Part shown: piece by piece, positions 45,044 through 57,419 of the stretch
How positions within the stretch are numbered: the first letter of the stretch is position 1
Layout: each line of letters opens with the position of its first letter
Assembly: GCF_006335145.1 (NCBI RefSeq)
Contig: NZ_VDMN01000003.1
Location: forward strand, 558,001 to 622,000
Direction: 5' to 3'
Source: Aliirhizobium smilacinae
Lineage (GTDB): Bacteria; Pseudomonadota; Alphaproteobacteria; Rhizobiales; Rhizobiaceae
DNA length: 64,000 bases
The notes under the pieces: model-generated
Seen by the model: the letters and a program-made list of their open reading frames with translations, nothing else
What the model was told of the DNA's origin: nothing
Databases searched by the model: none
Translations under genes and position numbers: made by a program

Positions 45044-45511
45044 CTAGGTCAGCACCCCCTTGTTCGCCATCAGCGACATGACGGTTTCCAGCCGGTCAAA
45101 ATTCTGCTCGTTGGCAGCTTCGAGGAAACGTTCGATCTCACGGTTCTCCTTCGTGTCGTCGAAGGACATGCGCCATGTCAGGCGAGTGGCAGGACCTGCG
45201 TCATGAAATCCGATCTCGAGGGCGAATGCGTGCGTCGGGCCATGATGGAAGGCTGTGATGCGCTCGTCTAGCCGGATGTCCTCGAACGTCCAGTGGTTAA
45301 CGAAATCGGTATCGCTGGAGGATGTCATAACGATGATCCATGTTCCTCCATTCGTGAATTCGAATCTGTCGATGCGATTGGTGAAGCCGTGCGGCCCCCA
45401 CCATTTAGCCAGGATTGCGGGATCAGAGAATGCTCGGAACAGGGTAGGGCGTTCAGTCGCGAACAGCCGCTCGTTTTCGACAATCAGCGAGCGTTCCACA
45501 CTATCGGCCAT
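45044..45511 (-). CDS. SRPBCC/AHSA1-family protein
   Basis: This 155-aa protein has the START/Bet v1-like fold of the AHSA1 family, with the pattern RLFATERPTLFRAFSDPAILAKWWGPHGFTNRI (in parts), NGGTWIIVM and a C-terminal helix. Such proteins bind hydrophobic ligands, and the bacterial members have no single role. AAGG lies five bases before the ATG at 45511; GTG 45517 is a possible start. It is 72 bases from the nucleotidyltransferase-HEPN gene on the same strand. Function not assigned. Confidence 0.85.
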   Translation of the reverse strand: MADSVERSLIVENERLFATERPTLFRAFSDPAILAKWWGPHGFTNRIDRFEFTNGGTWIIVMTSSSDTDFVNHWTFEDIRLDERITAFHHGPTHAFALEIGFHDAGPATRLTWRMSFDDTKENREIERFLEAANEQNFDRLETVMSLMANKGVLT

Positions 45512-45583
45512 TGCCACCTTCCTTTATTCCGCCTTGATCGGGCCGCTCCTCGCAGACAAGGCATTTGATCTCGCCTGACATCT

Positions 45584-46543
45584 TCATAAGCTCTCTTCTG
45601 CCAACCTCTCAAGGCAGACTTTCTGAACCAACACCTGCAATGTCTCCACCCGTTCCACTAGCCATTCCAGTTCCTCGGCTGTGATCTGGTACTTGGGCGA
45701 ATAACGGGCTTCGACATACGCCCGCACCAGGAGTTCAAACCGGCGACGGCTGAGGCGGCTGTCGCGTGGCCAGGCGGCAATCAATCGCGCATCGATACTC
45801 TCTGCCTTTGAACGGAGATTTCTGATTCGATGTGACTTTGGGCTGTAAAGCGTCATCGTCAGAAGGAAACAGTGGTAGGCGCTCTCGCATGCTTGATGCA
45901 GGGAAAATGCACTGTGATTCAGCCAGAACGAGCCATCTCTCGATCGGGTTAGTTGGTACGCCGCGGTCTCTAGGGACGAAAAGGAGTTCGCGATCCATTG
46001 ATCGAAATATCTCCGCGCTTCTTCCTTCGCCTCCGCCGGATTCAACGGCTTCGGCTGTGCGAGCGGGTAAGGATCGCTTTGATAGAGCATCTTCCCATCG
46101 CGAAGAATATCGACGAAGAACGGCCGCCCTTGCGCCAGTTGGTTGTTCACATCCTGCAGGCTATGTACGATCGGACTAGTCGGTGTTTTAACATGACCGG
46201 CAATCTGCAACTGGATCAGCCGGTCATCAAGTCCGAGCCAGAGATCGTCATCCTCGGCGAAACTGTGACTATTGACGACAACCAGGATATCATAGTCCGA
46301 GCGGTAGCCACTGAGACGATCCTCAACCCAGTCACCCCGGGCGTAGCTGCCAAAGAGTATGACCTTGAGGATCTTACCACGCCTGTTTTGTTGAGAGCTT
46401 TTGGTCGACTGATGACGCTCGACCTCATCAAAAATGACCTCGAGAACCCGAGCGATTTCGCGTCTTTTGGTCGAGGGCAGATGGTCGAGAATATCAGTCA
46501 AAGTCAAAGCCGCATCAAAGCCTTCAGCACCGGATAAATCCAT
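45584..46543 (-). CDS. Nucleotidyltransferase (MNT)-HEPN fusion protein
   Basis: This 319-aa protein joins two domains that usually occur as a toxin-antitoxin pair. Residues about 60-150 are an MNT-type nucleotidyltransferase: FGSYARGDW (67-75) and SDYDILV (85-91), with both catalytic aspartates. Residues about 175-315 are a HEPN-like helical domain (FSLHQACESAYHCFLLTM and YVEARYSP). The RX4-6H RNase motif of active HEPN toxins is not evident. ATG 46543 is preferred over GTG 46552. In two-gene systems the MNT AMPylates and silences the HEPN toxin; a fusion may be self-restrained or have another role. It sits beside mobilisation genes. Confidence 0.8.
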   Translation of the reverse strand: MDLSGAEGFDAALTLTDILDHLPSTKRREIARVLEVIFDEVERHQSTKSSQQNRRGKILKVILFGSYARGDWVEDRLSGYRSDYDILVVVNSHSFAEDDDLWLGLDDRLIQLQIAGHVKTPTSPIVHSLQDVNNQLAQGRPFFVDILRDGKMLYQSDPYPLAQPKPLNPAEAKEEARRYFDQWIANSFSSLETAAYQLTRSRDGSFWLNHSAFSLHQACESAYHCFLLTMTLYSPKSHRIRNLRSKAESIDARLIAAWPRDSRLSRRRFELLVRAYVEARYSPKYQITAEELEWLVERVETLQVLVQKVCLERLAEESL

Positions 46544-46641
46544 CGTAGCCACCCACCGTTAACAACGTATACAGCGTAATTGTGATCAATGATCACGTTG
46601 TGCAACTGCCCGGTTTTTTCATCAGGCCATCCCCTACGAGA

Positions 46642-48774
46642 TCACCTTTCATAGTCATCCCGATCGAAGGTGTTGCTTCGTTCCAATCCGGCTTGCGCGT
46701 GCGCCTTGCTCTCGTCTCGTCCCGGAGTACGGTCGGCTGGAGGGACCTGATCGAGCTCGTGTTCTTCTCTTGTGAGGTTGGACGAAGGTGCGCGCGCAGC
46801 AAATCGTTCGGCGCTCAACGACGCGAGCAAAACCCTTTTATCCTCAAAAGGATCGTTGGGGCTTGCTGTATATTGATTGTAGGTGGGTTGATTACCAACC
46901 TCTGGGCGTATGTGTATTTCAGGACGGATGCGATCTTCAATCGCTCGTACGAACGCATTGAACAGCGTTCCAAAACGCTCTCTAAGCCCCGCTGTTTCTT
47001 GTTCGTTATAATTGGTTGAGTGATCCCCATGGGTCAATTGATGTAGTTGGTTCGATGGCGACGGCGCGCGCGAACCATTGACGGTACTCAAGTGTAAGCC
47101 TGGTTCGTCCAGTCTGTCACTTTCTCGGTTGCTAGACGTAGCCGCGCCAAAACCGGCTGGCGTTTGCAGGCAGCTTTCATGCTCCGATAGCCCCTGCATT
47201 TGCGCGGGTTTCGCAGCGTCAAAGCTGTCGCGCGCCGCATTTTGATGTGGCTGCTGATCTGCGGCGGCTTGCGTCTGGGATCGTTGTGACGTCTGCTTGG
47301 CTAAACGATGTTCGAGCCAGTCTTCCGCCCGCATGATACGGTTGATCATTCTGGTTGCGTGAAGTTGAATGTCAGGAGCGTAGCCAGATTTGGTAAGCTC
47401 CTGCCAGACGGCGCGGGCCTCATCTACCTTCGCCCTAGTTTTCGCGCCGGCAGAAAGATCCGGAAATTCGCTACGCTTCTCGCAGTAACGCATATGAGCG
47501 GAGTCGCTCGTACCTCTGTGCTCGGTCCTTCCGTCATAGCTAATCGGACGAACCTGCTTATAGGTGTAAGCGCGCGGCATTGCTCTCTCCACGCGTTGAA
47601 CCGTCTCAACGGCGAGATAGTTAGCCCGGCCATGTTCGGCAAGAATTGAACGCCAGCGATCCATATCCGGGATCCAAACTTTTAACCGATCTCCATAGTC
47701 GTTCATCGCCGTGATAACAGCGTGGGCGTGGATGTGTGGTCGCTTTCCACCGTCGTTTATGCCCTTGGGATCCTGGATCGGGTCGTGGATTGCAAAGACA
47801 TATCGGCGCCCTCGAAACTCCTGTGCGAGGAAACCTCGGACCGAACGCTCCAATGCTATGTAACTACTGTCAGCCCCAACCGAAATTATGAGATGTACAA
47901 CATCCCGCGGTGTGCGGCTGCCTGCCACATTGCGCCACTGATGCTGAACCAGCCTGGTCGCCGCATCACGACCATCAATCGTCTGACCCTTTTCATTCTG
48001 AACTTTGCCAGCGTTGTCCTCTACAAGACTGCGGAGACGAGCTGCGGCCCATCGGGTACCATGTCCATAACCGTCAAACAAAAACGAGACGTTTACCGCC
48101 TCATCTCTCAGATTGGTTCGCATTCGTCGTTCGACATGGCCGGCGGTCTCAGCGCTTGGCTCCAACCGGTCGCCTTTCCCGGCGTTCAAGACGACCAGAC
48201 CTTTCAGTTGCAGGTTGTTTTCGCTTTCCTTTACTGCAAAGGCGAAAACTCGCTCGCCCAGAGCCTGCTTGGCAAATGTCACAGGCGACTGTGAAGGAGG
48301 AGCCGATTTCCAGGAAATATCCATGGCAAAGGCGGCAAAGTCCTTGCTCGCTTCACGTGGTGACATAAGGTGTGCCCATTCGTCGGCAACCTGGCCGGGC
48401 ATTGACGGTCCGCGCAGCCGCTCTCCGCGCTCGTTCTCCAGTCTAAGCTCGCCCTCACGCGAGATATAGGTCACAAGGTTTTTGGCCCCGTCAGCTTTAT
48501 TGAAACCCGCAACTTTCACGATCACGGGAGTGGCGCCCTTCGCCAGCGCTAAGAAGCGGCGACGCGTGTCATTGGTCATCTTCTGTTCGTGGTTCCGCTT
48601 TCGAACCAGAGACGTCACAGATGGTCCGGGTCTGGAGGTAAATGCGGGGTTCCCTGCGTCTGCCAAAGACGCCCATGTGCACTCAGGGAACAATGATCGA
48701 CGCGAGATCTCGTCAAGCACACGAGGACGCCGTTGCCACCATTCGTCAATGCCGCTGGGATGAAGTCCTGCCAT
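46642..48774 (-). CDS. MOBP-type relaxase / mobilisation nuclease
   Basis: This 710-aa protein is a conjugative DNA relaxase of VirD2/TraI-like MOBP type, which nicks one strand at oriT and stays bound to the 5' end. Motif I with the probable catalytic tyrosine is NLVTYISREGEL (Tyr near residue 103). Motif II is near HLIISVGADS, and the metal-binding histidine motif III is KRPHIHAHAV (near 345-353). The C-terminal half is low-complexity, rich in Gln, Ser and charged residues, as is common for export/coupling tails. AAGGAG is six bases before the ATG at 48774, inside the end of the mobC-like gene (29-base overlap). No transfer (T4SS) genes are seen. Confidence 0.86.
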   Translation of the reverse strand: MAGLHPSGIDEWWQRRPRVLDEISRRSLFPECTWASLADAGNPAFTSRPGPSVTSLVRKRNHEQKMTNDTRRRFLALAKGATPVIVKVAGFNKADGAKNLVTYISREGELRLENERGERLRGPSMPGQVADEWAHLMSPREASKDFAAFAMDISWKSAPPSQSPVTFAKQALGERVFAFAVKESENNLQLKGLVVLNAGKGDRLEPSAETAGHVERRMRTNLRDEAVNVSFLFDGYGHGTRWAAARLRSLVEDNAGKVQNEKGQTIDGRDAATRLVQHQWRNVAGSRTPRDVVHLIISVGADSSYIALERSVRGFLAQEFRGRRYVFAIHDPIQDPKGINDGGKRPHIHAHAVITAMNDYGDRLKVWIPDMDRWRSILAEHGRANYLAVETVQRVERAMPRAYTYKQVRPISYDGRTEHRGTSDSAHMRYCEKRSEFPDLSAGAKTRAKVDEARAVWQELTKSGYAPDIQLHATRMINRIMRAEDWLEHRLAKQTSQRSQTQAAADQQPHQNAARDSFDAAKPAQMQGLSEHESCLQTPAGFGAATSSNRESDRLDEPGLHLSTVNGSRAPSPSNQLHQLTHGDHSTNYNEQETAGLRERFGTLFNAFVRAIEDRIRPEIHIRPEVGNQPTYNQYTASPNDPFEDKRVLLASLSAERFAARAPSSNLTREEHELDQVPPADRTPGRDESKAHAQAGLERSNTFDRDDYER

Positions 48775-49147
48775 CACGATCTCCTTGGGGCTGTTGTTTG
48801 AGAAGCTCTTTACGATGGACGGAAAGCTCCACGCAGAGGGCCGCGATCGTACGTTGCATGGTTACGAGTCCAGCTTTGATCGCCCCGTCGACGGGCAGGT
48901 TTTCCACATTGAGTGTGCGAACAAGATCCGTCAGCCGGCACCCTTCGTCTCGAAGCTCCTCTCGTAGATAAAGGAGAAGCCGACGATCGTCGTCGCGATA
49001 AACGGGCTCCATTTCACCGGCCTTCAGAGCAGACAGCCTCAAGAAACTTGCGAGGCTTAAATTTCGTTGTGAAGCCAACACTCTGACAGCTGCATAGTCC
49101 TCCATGGAAACTTTGGTGCTTATGGAGATTTTCTTCACTTTCCGCAT
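48746..49147 (-). CDS. MobC-like relaxosome accessory protein
   Basis: This small basic protein of 133 aa precedes and overlaps the relaxase gene, the usual place of MobC/TraJ-type accessory proteins that bind oriT. The N-terminal half (VKKISISTKVSMEDYAAVRVLASQRNLSLASFLRLSALK, in parts) fits a ribbon-helix-helix DNA-binding domain. GGAG lies six bases before the ATG at 49147, whereas the upstream ATG at 49159 lacks such a site. The oriT should lie in the gene-free region directly upstream. Confidence 0.8.
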   Translation of the reverse strand: MRKVKKISISTKVSMEDYAAVRVLASQRNLSLASFLRLSALKAGEMEPVYRDDDRRLLLYLREELRDEGCRLTDLVRTLNVENLPVDGAIKAGLVTMQRTIAALCVELSVHRKELLKQQPQGDRDGRTSSQRH

Positions 49148-50227
49148 GCTTGGCTCCATGAGTGAAATGAAATACGCATTTCAATCTTTGGTAGTATGCG
49201 CAACTATGGAGAGATTTAATTGCAATTACAACCTTCTTTGCGGATTTGCTGTGAGAGATCGCGATAGCGTTCGTCAGCTTGCAAACAGCAAAAATGCTGT
49301 AGACATGAATCGCCGCCGACCAGAAATCCTAGAAATAAAGCTGCGCAAGGCCGGTGATCGCTGCTGCCAGAGCTAACGGCCTTTTAACGGCTCAGACAAA
49401 CTCAAGTGCCGGTCTGAATTACTTCACCGTCAAACCTTAGGGTCGGCGGGCGTAGCTTTCATTGATACGCATGGCAGTATATCTGCAAGGCTTCGCCGAC
49501 CGTCGTTATACTCATATGACCCCGACCTGCTCACTCCGCGAGCTCCCCGTTCACGGCACGAAGAAGAAGCTGTTTCGGTTTCGGGACTTTCGTCAGAAAA
49601 TCACGACCGTTGTTGCGCAAGCATAATCTGCCGTTTCCGTCGCGATTGTTGCCGCGATAGTCTGGCTGAGGCTTTCCGACCTGAGGCGATCGTTTCTGTT
49701 CCAGTTCCTGCGGTCCGGTCGGTGATCACGGCACCCACAACTTGGATCATCCCTATTACGGTGCCACACCTGATGCCGGTGACTATCGTGAGAGACATGG
49801 AGCGGCTTTACGTAGCTGCTGTAGCCTCGTTCATATGTCGAGTATCCGCCACCTTCACTCGCGCAACTGGTGAGGCTCGGCAGGCATGCCATTCGTCGGT
49901 TTCGCGCCAAACCGACGCGTACGATACCGTATACTTGAATGCAATTGCTCGGTAGAAAACGCAGGTCATACTCCAGCCGCTCTCGCACTTTGTGATTGAG
50001 CGGGGGAGGTTCAGTTGGGAGGTTGAACTTTCAACCTTTTCACCAATCCGGTTAGCCATGAAAAGAGTGTTTGTTAGGATAAGGAACCGTTTAGCTTACT
50101 GTTCCTCATTGTCTTATGCGGCGCTGCATCTGGTGTCGTCCGATTACCTTTGCCGAAGCAATACGTGCCGACCTTGCGATTTCATGGAATGTCGGTCGCG
50201 TCGCGTTGGTCCGCCGATGAATTTCAA
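49148..50227. other. 1.08-kb gene-free region upstream of mobC; candidate oriT zone and decayed coding remnant
   Basis: No complete gene is supported here. From about 49500 to 49950 the minus strand carries broken reading frames. One reads SCASEGGGYSTYERGYSSY and RDHRPDRRNWNRND, and another frame continues PQPDYRGNNRDGNGRL. This resembles a decayed exported repeat protein. The part next to mobC (49148-49330) is AT-richer, with a small inverted repeat around TTTAATTGCAATTA, and is the natural place for oriT. No nic sequence can be named. Confidence 0.4.
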
Positions 50228-50261
50228 AAAGCCTTGCCCACCATAAAAGGGGCAAGGCTTT
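50228..50261. terminator. Intrinsic terminator of carB (bidirectional form)
   Basis: A 12-pair perfect stem (AAAGCCTTGCCC/GGGCAAGGCTTT) begins eight bases after the carB stop. TTTTT follows on the minus strand, and a T-run also follows on the plus strand. Confidence 0.88.
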
Positions 50262-50268
50262 GCATTTT

Positions 50269-53754
<3,486 letters not shown>

Positions 53755-54028
53755 GGTCTCTATCCGCTTTTTCTGCACAAAAAGCCGGCTCGGGGCGTGA
53801 GTAGCTCCGGTCGGGTGGCGTGCGCATGATTTTTCTGGCTAGACGCGGCTTATAGGCAAATGTGCCTGCGAACGGAACCCCATAAATCGGCAAATCGACA
53901 GGAAAAGCTTTTGCTATCGCACCTCATGCAACATGCAGGTTGCAAATGTAATTATTTTAACTTTTCCGGGAGCGCGGTTTTAACCTTCGCATGTCTATAA
54001 CGCCACGGATCTGTATCGGGACGAAATC

Positions 54029-55033
54029 ATGCTATCGGAACTGACAGTAGCACGACGCTTACTTTTTGCGCTGACGCTTGTGTCATATGCGGTAATGTTT
54101 GGACTGGCCGATGTCGTTGGACTGACCATCGAATATTCCAGCTTCATGTTGCCCTGCGCATATTTCCTTGGCACGCTGGTTTTATTCGGCTGTTACTGTC
54201 ATCTTCGCCAAATTCACGCGCTCGGCTTCGTCGTGGAAACCTCCTTCTGTCTGCTTTTGCTTGTCGTTCCGATTGTCGTTTCGACATATATTGCCATTGG
54301 GGTCGATATGCCGCTTGCCGATGACCTGCTTATCCGATCGGATCGGATGCTCGGCGTCGACTGGCTGAGCTTTGTTTCATTTGTTGATGGTCGCCCTATT
54401 CTTGCAGCGGCGCTGGGGTTTGCCTATCAATCGTTCATATGGCAATTGCTTGCTCTTCCAATCCTGCTCGTTTTGGTAGGACAGGCGATACGAGCCTACC
54501 ACATGATCATCGCCTATGCGCTAATCTGCTTTGCATCGAGTTTCATCTCCGTCTGGTTTCCTGCGCTTGGCGCCTATGTCGTCTATGGGCTGACGGAAGC
54601 GGACGTGGTCAACATCAATGCCCATTTCGGCTACTTTTTCCTTGGGCAGTTCAATGCAGTTCGAAGCGATCCGAATTTCGTGCTTTCGCTTCAAGATGCT
54701 GCCGGTATCCTGACGTTCCCGTCAGTCCATGCTGCTATGGCGGCATTATGTGCCTGGGCTGGCTTTCGCCTTAAAACCGGACGCTATCCAATGCTTATCC
54801 TCAATATTCTTATGGCCACCTCTGCGGTGACGCATGGCAGTCATTACGTCGTCGACGTCATCGCCGGAATCGCTATCGCATTCGCTACTATCTTTTTCGT
54901 GAAGTGGCTGACCGGCCGGGCGCGGGCAAGACGGCCTGCCAATTTATCGGCTCTTTCGCCAGCCTGGGCCAATCGCCGAGGAACTGCCGATTCCGGTGCG
55001 GCAACCGTACCGAAATCGGTGGTCTCGTCATAG
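54029..55033 (+). CDS. PAP2-superfamily membrane phosphatase (PAP2_3 / Aur1-like)
   Basis: This 334-aa inner-membrane protein has six or more helices and the PAP2 active-site text FPSVHAAMAALCAW and GSHYVVDVIAGIAIAF, with His and the catalytic Asp-His pair. It belongs to the PAP2_3 branch, whose eukaryotic members include inositol-phosphoryl transferases such as Aur1. Substrates may be phosphatidate, isoprenoid phosphates or lipid A phosphate. The C-terminal 40 residues are a basic low-complexity tail. A 274-base gap separates it from divergent carB. Precise substrate is unknown. Confidence 0.85.
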   Translation: MLSELTVARRLLFALTLVSYAVMFGLADVVGLTIEYSSFMLPCAYFLGTLVLFGCYCHLRQIHALGFVVETSFCLLLLVVPIVVSTYIAIGVDMPLADDLLIRSDRMLGVDWLSFVSFVDGRPILAAALGFAYQSFIWQLLALPILLVLVGQAIRAYHMIIAYALICFASSFISVWFPALGAYVVYGLTEADVVNINAHFGYFFLGQFNAVRSDPNFVLSLQDAAGILTFPSVHAAMAALCAWAGFRLKTGRYPMLILNILMATSAVTHGSHYVVDVIAGIAIAFATIFFVKWLTGRARARRPANLSALSPAWANRRGTADSGAATVPKSVVSS

Positions 55034-55127
55034 ACAGCCGCACCCGCCGATACTATTCCTGCCGTTCATCAAGAAAAAAATGCAGGCGCGGATATCCGAG
55101 GGAAAATCCGTTGCCCGGAGGATTTCC

Positions 55128-56339
55128 ATGGCCGATGCCACCTCTAAGTCCGCAGCTACCGTTGCGGCGGAAAAGACCGTCCTGCCGATCATCCTGGCAG
55201 CGAGCTTCTGCCATATGCTCAACGACATCATGCAATCGATGATCTCGGCGATCTATCCGATGCTGAAAGCCGACTTCAATCTAGACTTCTGGCAGATCGG
55301 TATCCTGACGCTCGCCTTCCAGTGCACGGCGTCCCTGCTGCAGCCGGTCATCGGCATCATCACCGACAAGAAGCCTTATCCCTATTCGCTGCCGATCGGC
55401 ATGGCTTCGACCTTTTTCGGACTGATCCTGCTCGCCTGGGCGCCAACCTACGCGATTCTGGTGATTGCAGCGGGTCTCGTTGGCATCGGGTCGGCGGTGT
55501 TTCACCCGGAAGCATCCCGCGTCGCACGGCTTGCCGCCGGTGGTCGCTACGGATTTGCGCAGGCGACATTTCAGGTCGGCGGCAATTTCGGCCAGTCGAT
55601 CGGTCCGTTGCTTGCCGCTTTCATCATCGTGCCGATGGGGCAGGGCAGCGTTGCCTGGTTTTCCGGCATGGCGCTTCTCGGCATCGTCGTCCTGACGTGG
55701 ATTGCCGGCTGGTACAAGGCGCATATGGCGGCGAACAGGGGAAAGAAAAAGGTGCTTGGCGCTCATAACCTGTCGAAGCGGACCGTGGTGATCGCGTTGA
55801 CAGTGCTGACGATCCTGACCTTCTCGAAGAATGCCTACATGGCCTCAATCAGCAGCTACTACACGTTCTTCGCCATCGAACGCTTTGGTGTTTCGGTTCA
55901 GATGTCGCAGATCATGCTTTTCGTCTTCCTCGGCGCTGTGGCGCTAGGCACCGTCGTCGGCGGTCCGATCGGCGACCGGTTCGGCTCGAAAGTGGTGATC
56001 TGGGTTTCTATCCTGGGGGTGCTGCCTTTTACACTCGCCATGCCCTATGCCAACCTGCCGGTCACGATTGTGCTTTCGGCGATCATCGGCTTTATCATGG
56101 CCTCGTCCTTCCCCGCGATCATCGTGATGGCGCAGGAGCTGGTGCCGGGCCGCGTCGGCATGATCGCCGGGATATTCTTCGGCATCGCCTTCGGAGTTGG
56201 TGGCATTGCGGCCGCGGTGCTCGGTGTCCTTGCCGACAGTCACGGTATTGTCTTCGTTTATGGTGTTTGCTCATTTCTGCCGGCGATAGGATTGCTCACC
56301 GTATTCTTGCCGAGCAAGAAGCAATTGCAGGTCGCGTAA
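55128..56339 (+). CDS. fsr: MFS efflux transporter, fosmidomycin-resistance (Fsr) type
   Basis: This 403-aa inner-membrane pump has twelve helices and belongs to the Fsr branch of the major facilitator superfamily. Family text is AASFCHMLNDIMQSMISAIYPML, GIITDKKPYPYSLPIGM, GSAVFHPEASRVARLAAGGRYGFAQ and GGPIGDRFGSK (in parts). It is expected to export small drugs by proton antiport. GGAGG precedes the ATG at 55128; the longer frame from 54996 overlaps the PAP2 gene and is not needed. It follows the PAP2 gene by 94 bases. Confidence 0.9.
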   Translation: MADATSKSAATVAAEKTVLPIILAASFCHMLNDIMQSMISAIYPMLKADFNLDFWQIGILTLAFQCTASLLQPVIGIITDKKPYPYSLPIGMASTFFGLILLAWAPTYAILVIAAGLVGIGSAVFHPEASRVARLAAGGRYGFAQATFQVGGNFGQSIGPLLAAFIIVPMGQGSVAWFSGMALLGIVVLTWIAGWYKAHMAANRGKKKVLGAHNLSKRTVVIALTVLTILTFSKNAYMASISSYYTFFAIERFGVSVQMSQIMLFVFLGAVALGTVVGGPIGDRFGSKVVIWVSILGVLPFTLAMPYANLPVTIVLSAIIGFIMASSFPAIIVMAQELVPGRVGMIAGIFFGIAFGVGGIAAAVLGVLADSHGIVFVYGVCSFLPAIGLLTVFLPSKKQLQVA

Positions 56340-56426
56340 CGAGACATCTCATTCTGCATCGCCTTTCGGCGCGCCTGCGCTATATTGACGCGAAATTGGA
56401 CATCACGTCGTCGAGGAGTGGGCAGA

Positions 56427-57335
56427 ATGGAATGGAAGGGTCGCCGGCAGTCGGATAATGTCGAGGATCAACGCGGGGCCTCCATGGGAGGAAGCCCTCT
56501 CGGCCGCGGCGGGTTCCGCATTCCGATCGGTGGAGGCGGGCGACGCGGTGGCGGTGGTCTCAGCATCGGCGGCATCGTCGTGGTGCTCATAATTTGCTGG
56601 ATCACCGGCATAAATCCTCTGACGCTGTTGTCCGGTGGCGATATCGACCTCGGAGGTGGCGGCAGCACTCAGCAATCGCAACAGCGTGCGCCCGTCAATG
56701 ACGAGATGACCGCCTTCGTCCGCACCGTTCTGGCAGATACCGAAGATACCTGGAACGCAATATTCAAGGCGAACGGGCAGACCTATGAGGATCCGACCCT
56801 GGTGCTGTTTTCCGGCCAAGTGAGTTCCGCCTGCGGTTATGCCTCGGCTGCGTCCGGGCCGTTTTATTGCCCCGGTGACCGGAAGCTTTATCTCGACACG
56901 ACCTTCTTCAACGAACTCTCGCAGCGTTTCGATGCGTCCGGCGATTTCGCCGAAGCCTATGTGATCGCACATGAGGTCGGTCATCATGTGCAGAATCTTA
57001 TTGGTATCCTTCCCAAGTTCAATCAGGCACGGCAGCGGATGAGCGAAACACAGGCGAACCAGATGTCGGTCCGTGTCGAGTTGCAGGCCGATTGTTTCGC
57101 TGGTGTCTGGGGTAAGCATACGGACCAGAAGGGGTTGCTCAGCCAGGGTGACCTCGAAGAGGCACTGAACGCAGCCCAGCAGATCGGTGACGATACGCTG
57201 CAGAAGCGCAGCCAGGGCTATGTCGTGCCGGAGAGCTTCAACCACGGCACATCCGCCCAGCGTATGCGCTGGTTCAAGCGCGGTTTCGACAGCGGCAACA
57301 TGAATGCCTGCGATACATTTTCAGGGGATGTGTAG
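56427..57335 (+). CDS. Neutral zinc metallopeptidase, YpfJ family
   Basis: This 302-aa protein belongs to the YpfJ/zinc_peptidase family. A glycine-rich linker (about residues 25-46) precedes one membrane helix (47-62, GGIVVVLIICWITGINP). The periplasmic catalytic domain has HEVGHH at 182-187, a canonical HExxH zinc motif. A conserved GQVSSACGYASAASGPFYCPGD segment and EASFNHG-like YVVPESFNHGTSAQRMRWF near the C-terminus (in parts) are typical. GAGGAG precedes the ATG. The substrate is unknown; the neighbours give no operon partner. Confidence 0.9.
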   Translation: MEWKGRRQSDNVEDQRGASMGGSPLGRGGFRIPIGGGGRRGGGGLSIGGIVVVLIICWITGINPLTLLSGGDIDLGGGGSTQQSQQRAPVNDEMTAFVRTVLADTEDTWNAIFKANGQTYEDPTLVLFSGQVSSACGYASAASGPFYCPGDRKLYLDTTFFNELSQRFDASGDFAEAYVIAHEVGHHVQNLIGILPKFNQARQRMSETQANQMSVRVELQADCFAGVWGKHTDQKGLLSQGDLEEALNAAQQIGDDTLQKRSQGYVVPESFNHGTSAQRMRWFKRGFDSGNMNACDTFSGDV

Positions 57336-57419
57336 GGCGGTATTCAGCCGCGCGCTCTGGCTATGCCAAAGAGAATATAGCTGTAACGTGAGATGTGATG
57401 ATAGGCTGGCATAGGCGCT

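Noticed and set aside
49808..50059. 83-codon leftward frame upstream of the mobilisation genes
   Set aside because: No family or hydrophobic signal; it overlaps the decayed region and reads like a shifted frame.
50070..50095. TTATCCTAA-like sequence as a possible relaxase nic site
   Set aside because: It differs from the P-type consensus (TATCCTG) at the key position and lacks a flanking inverted repeat; oriT is therefore not assigned.
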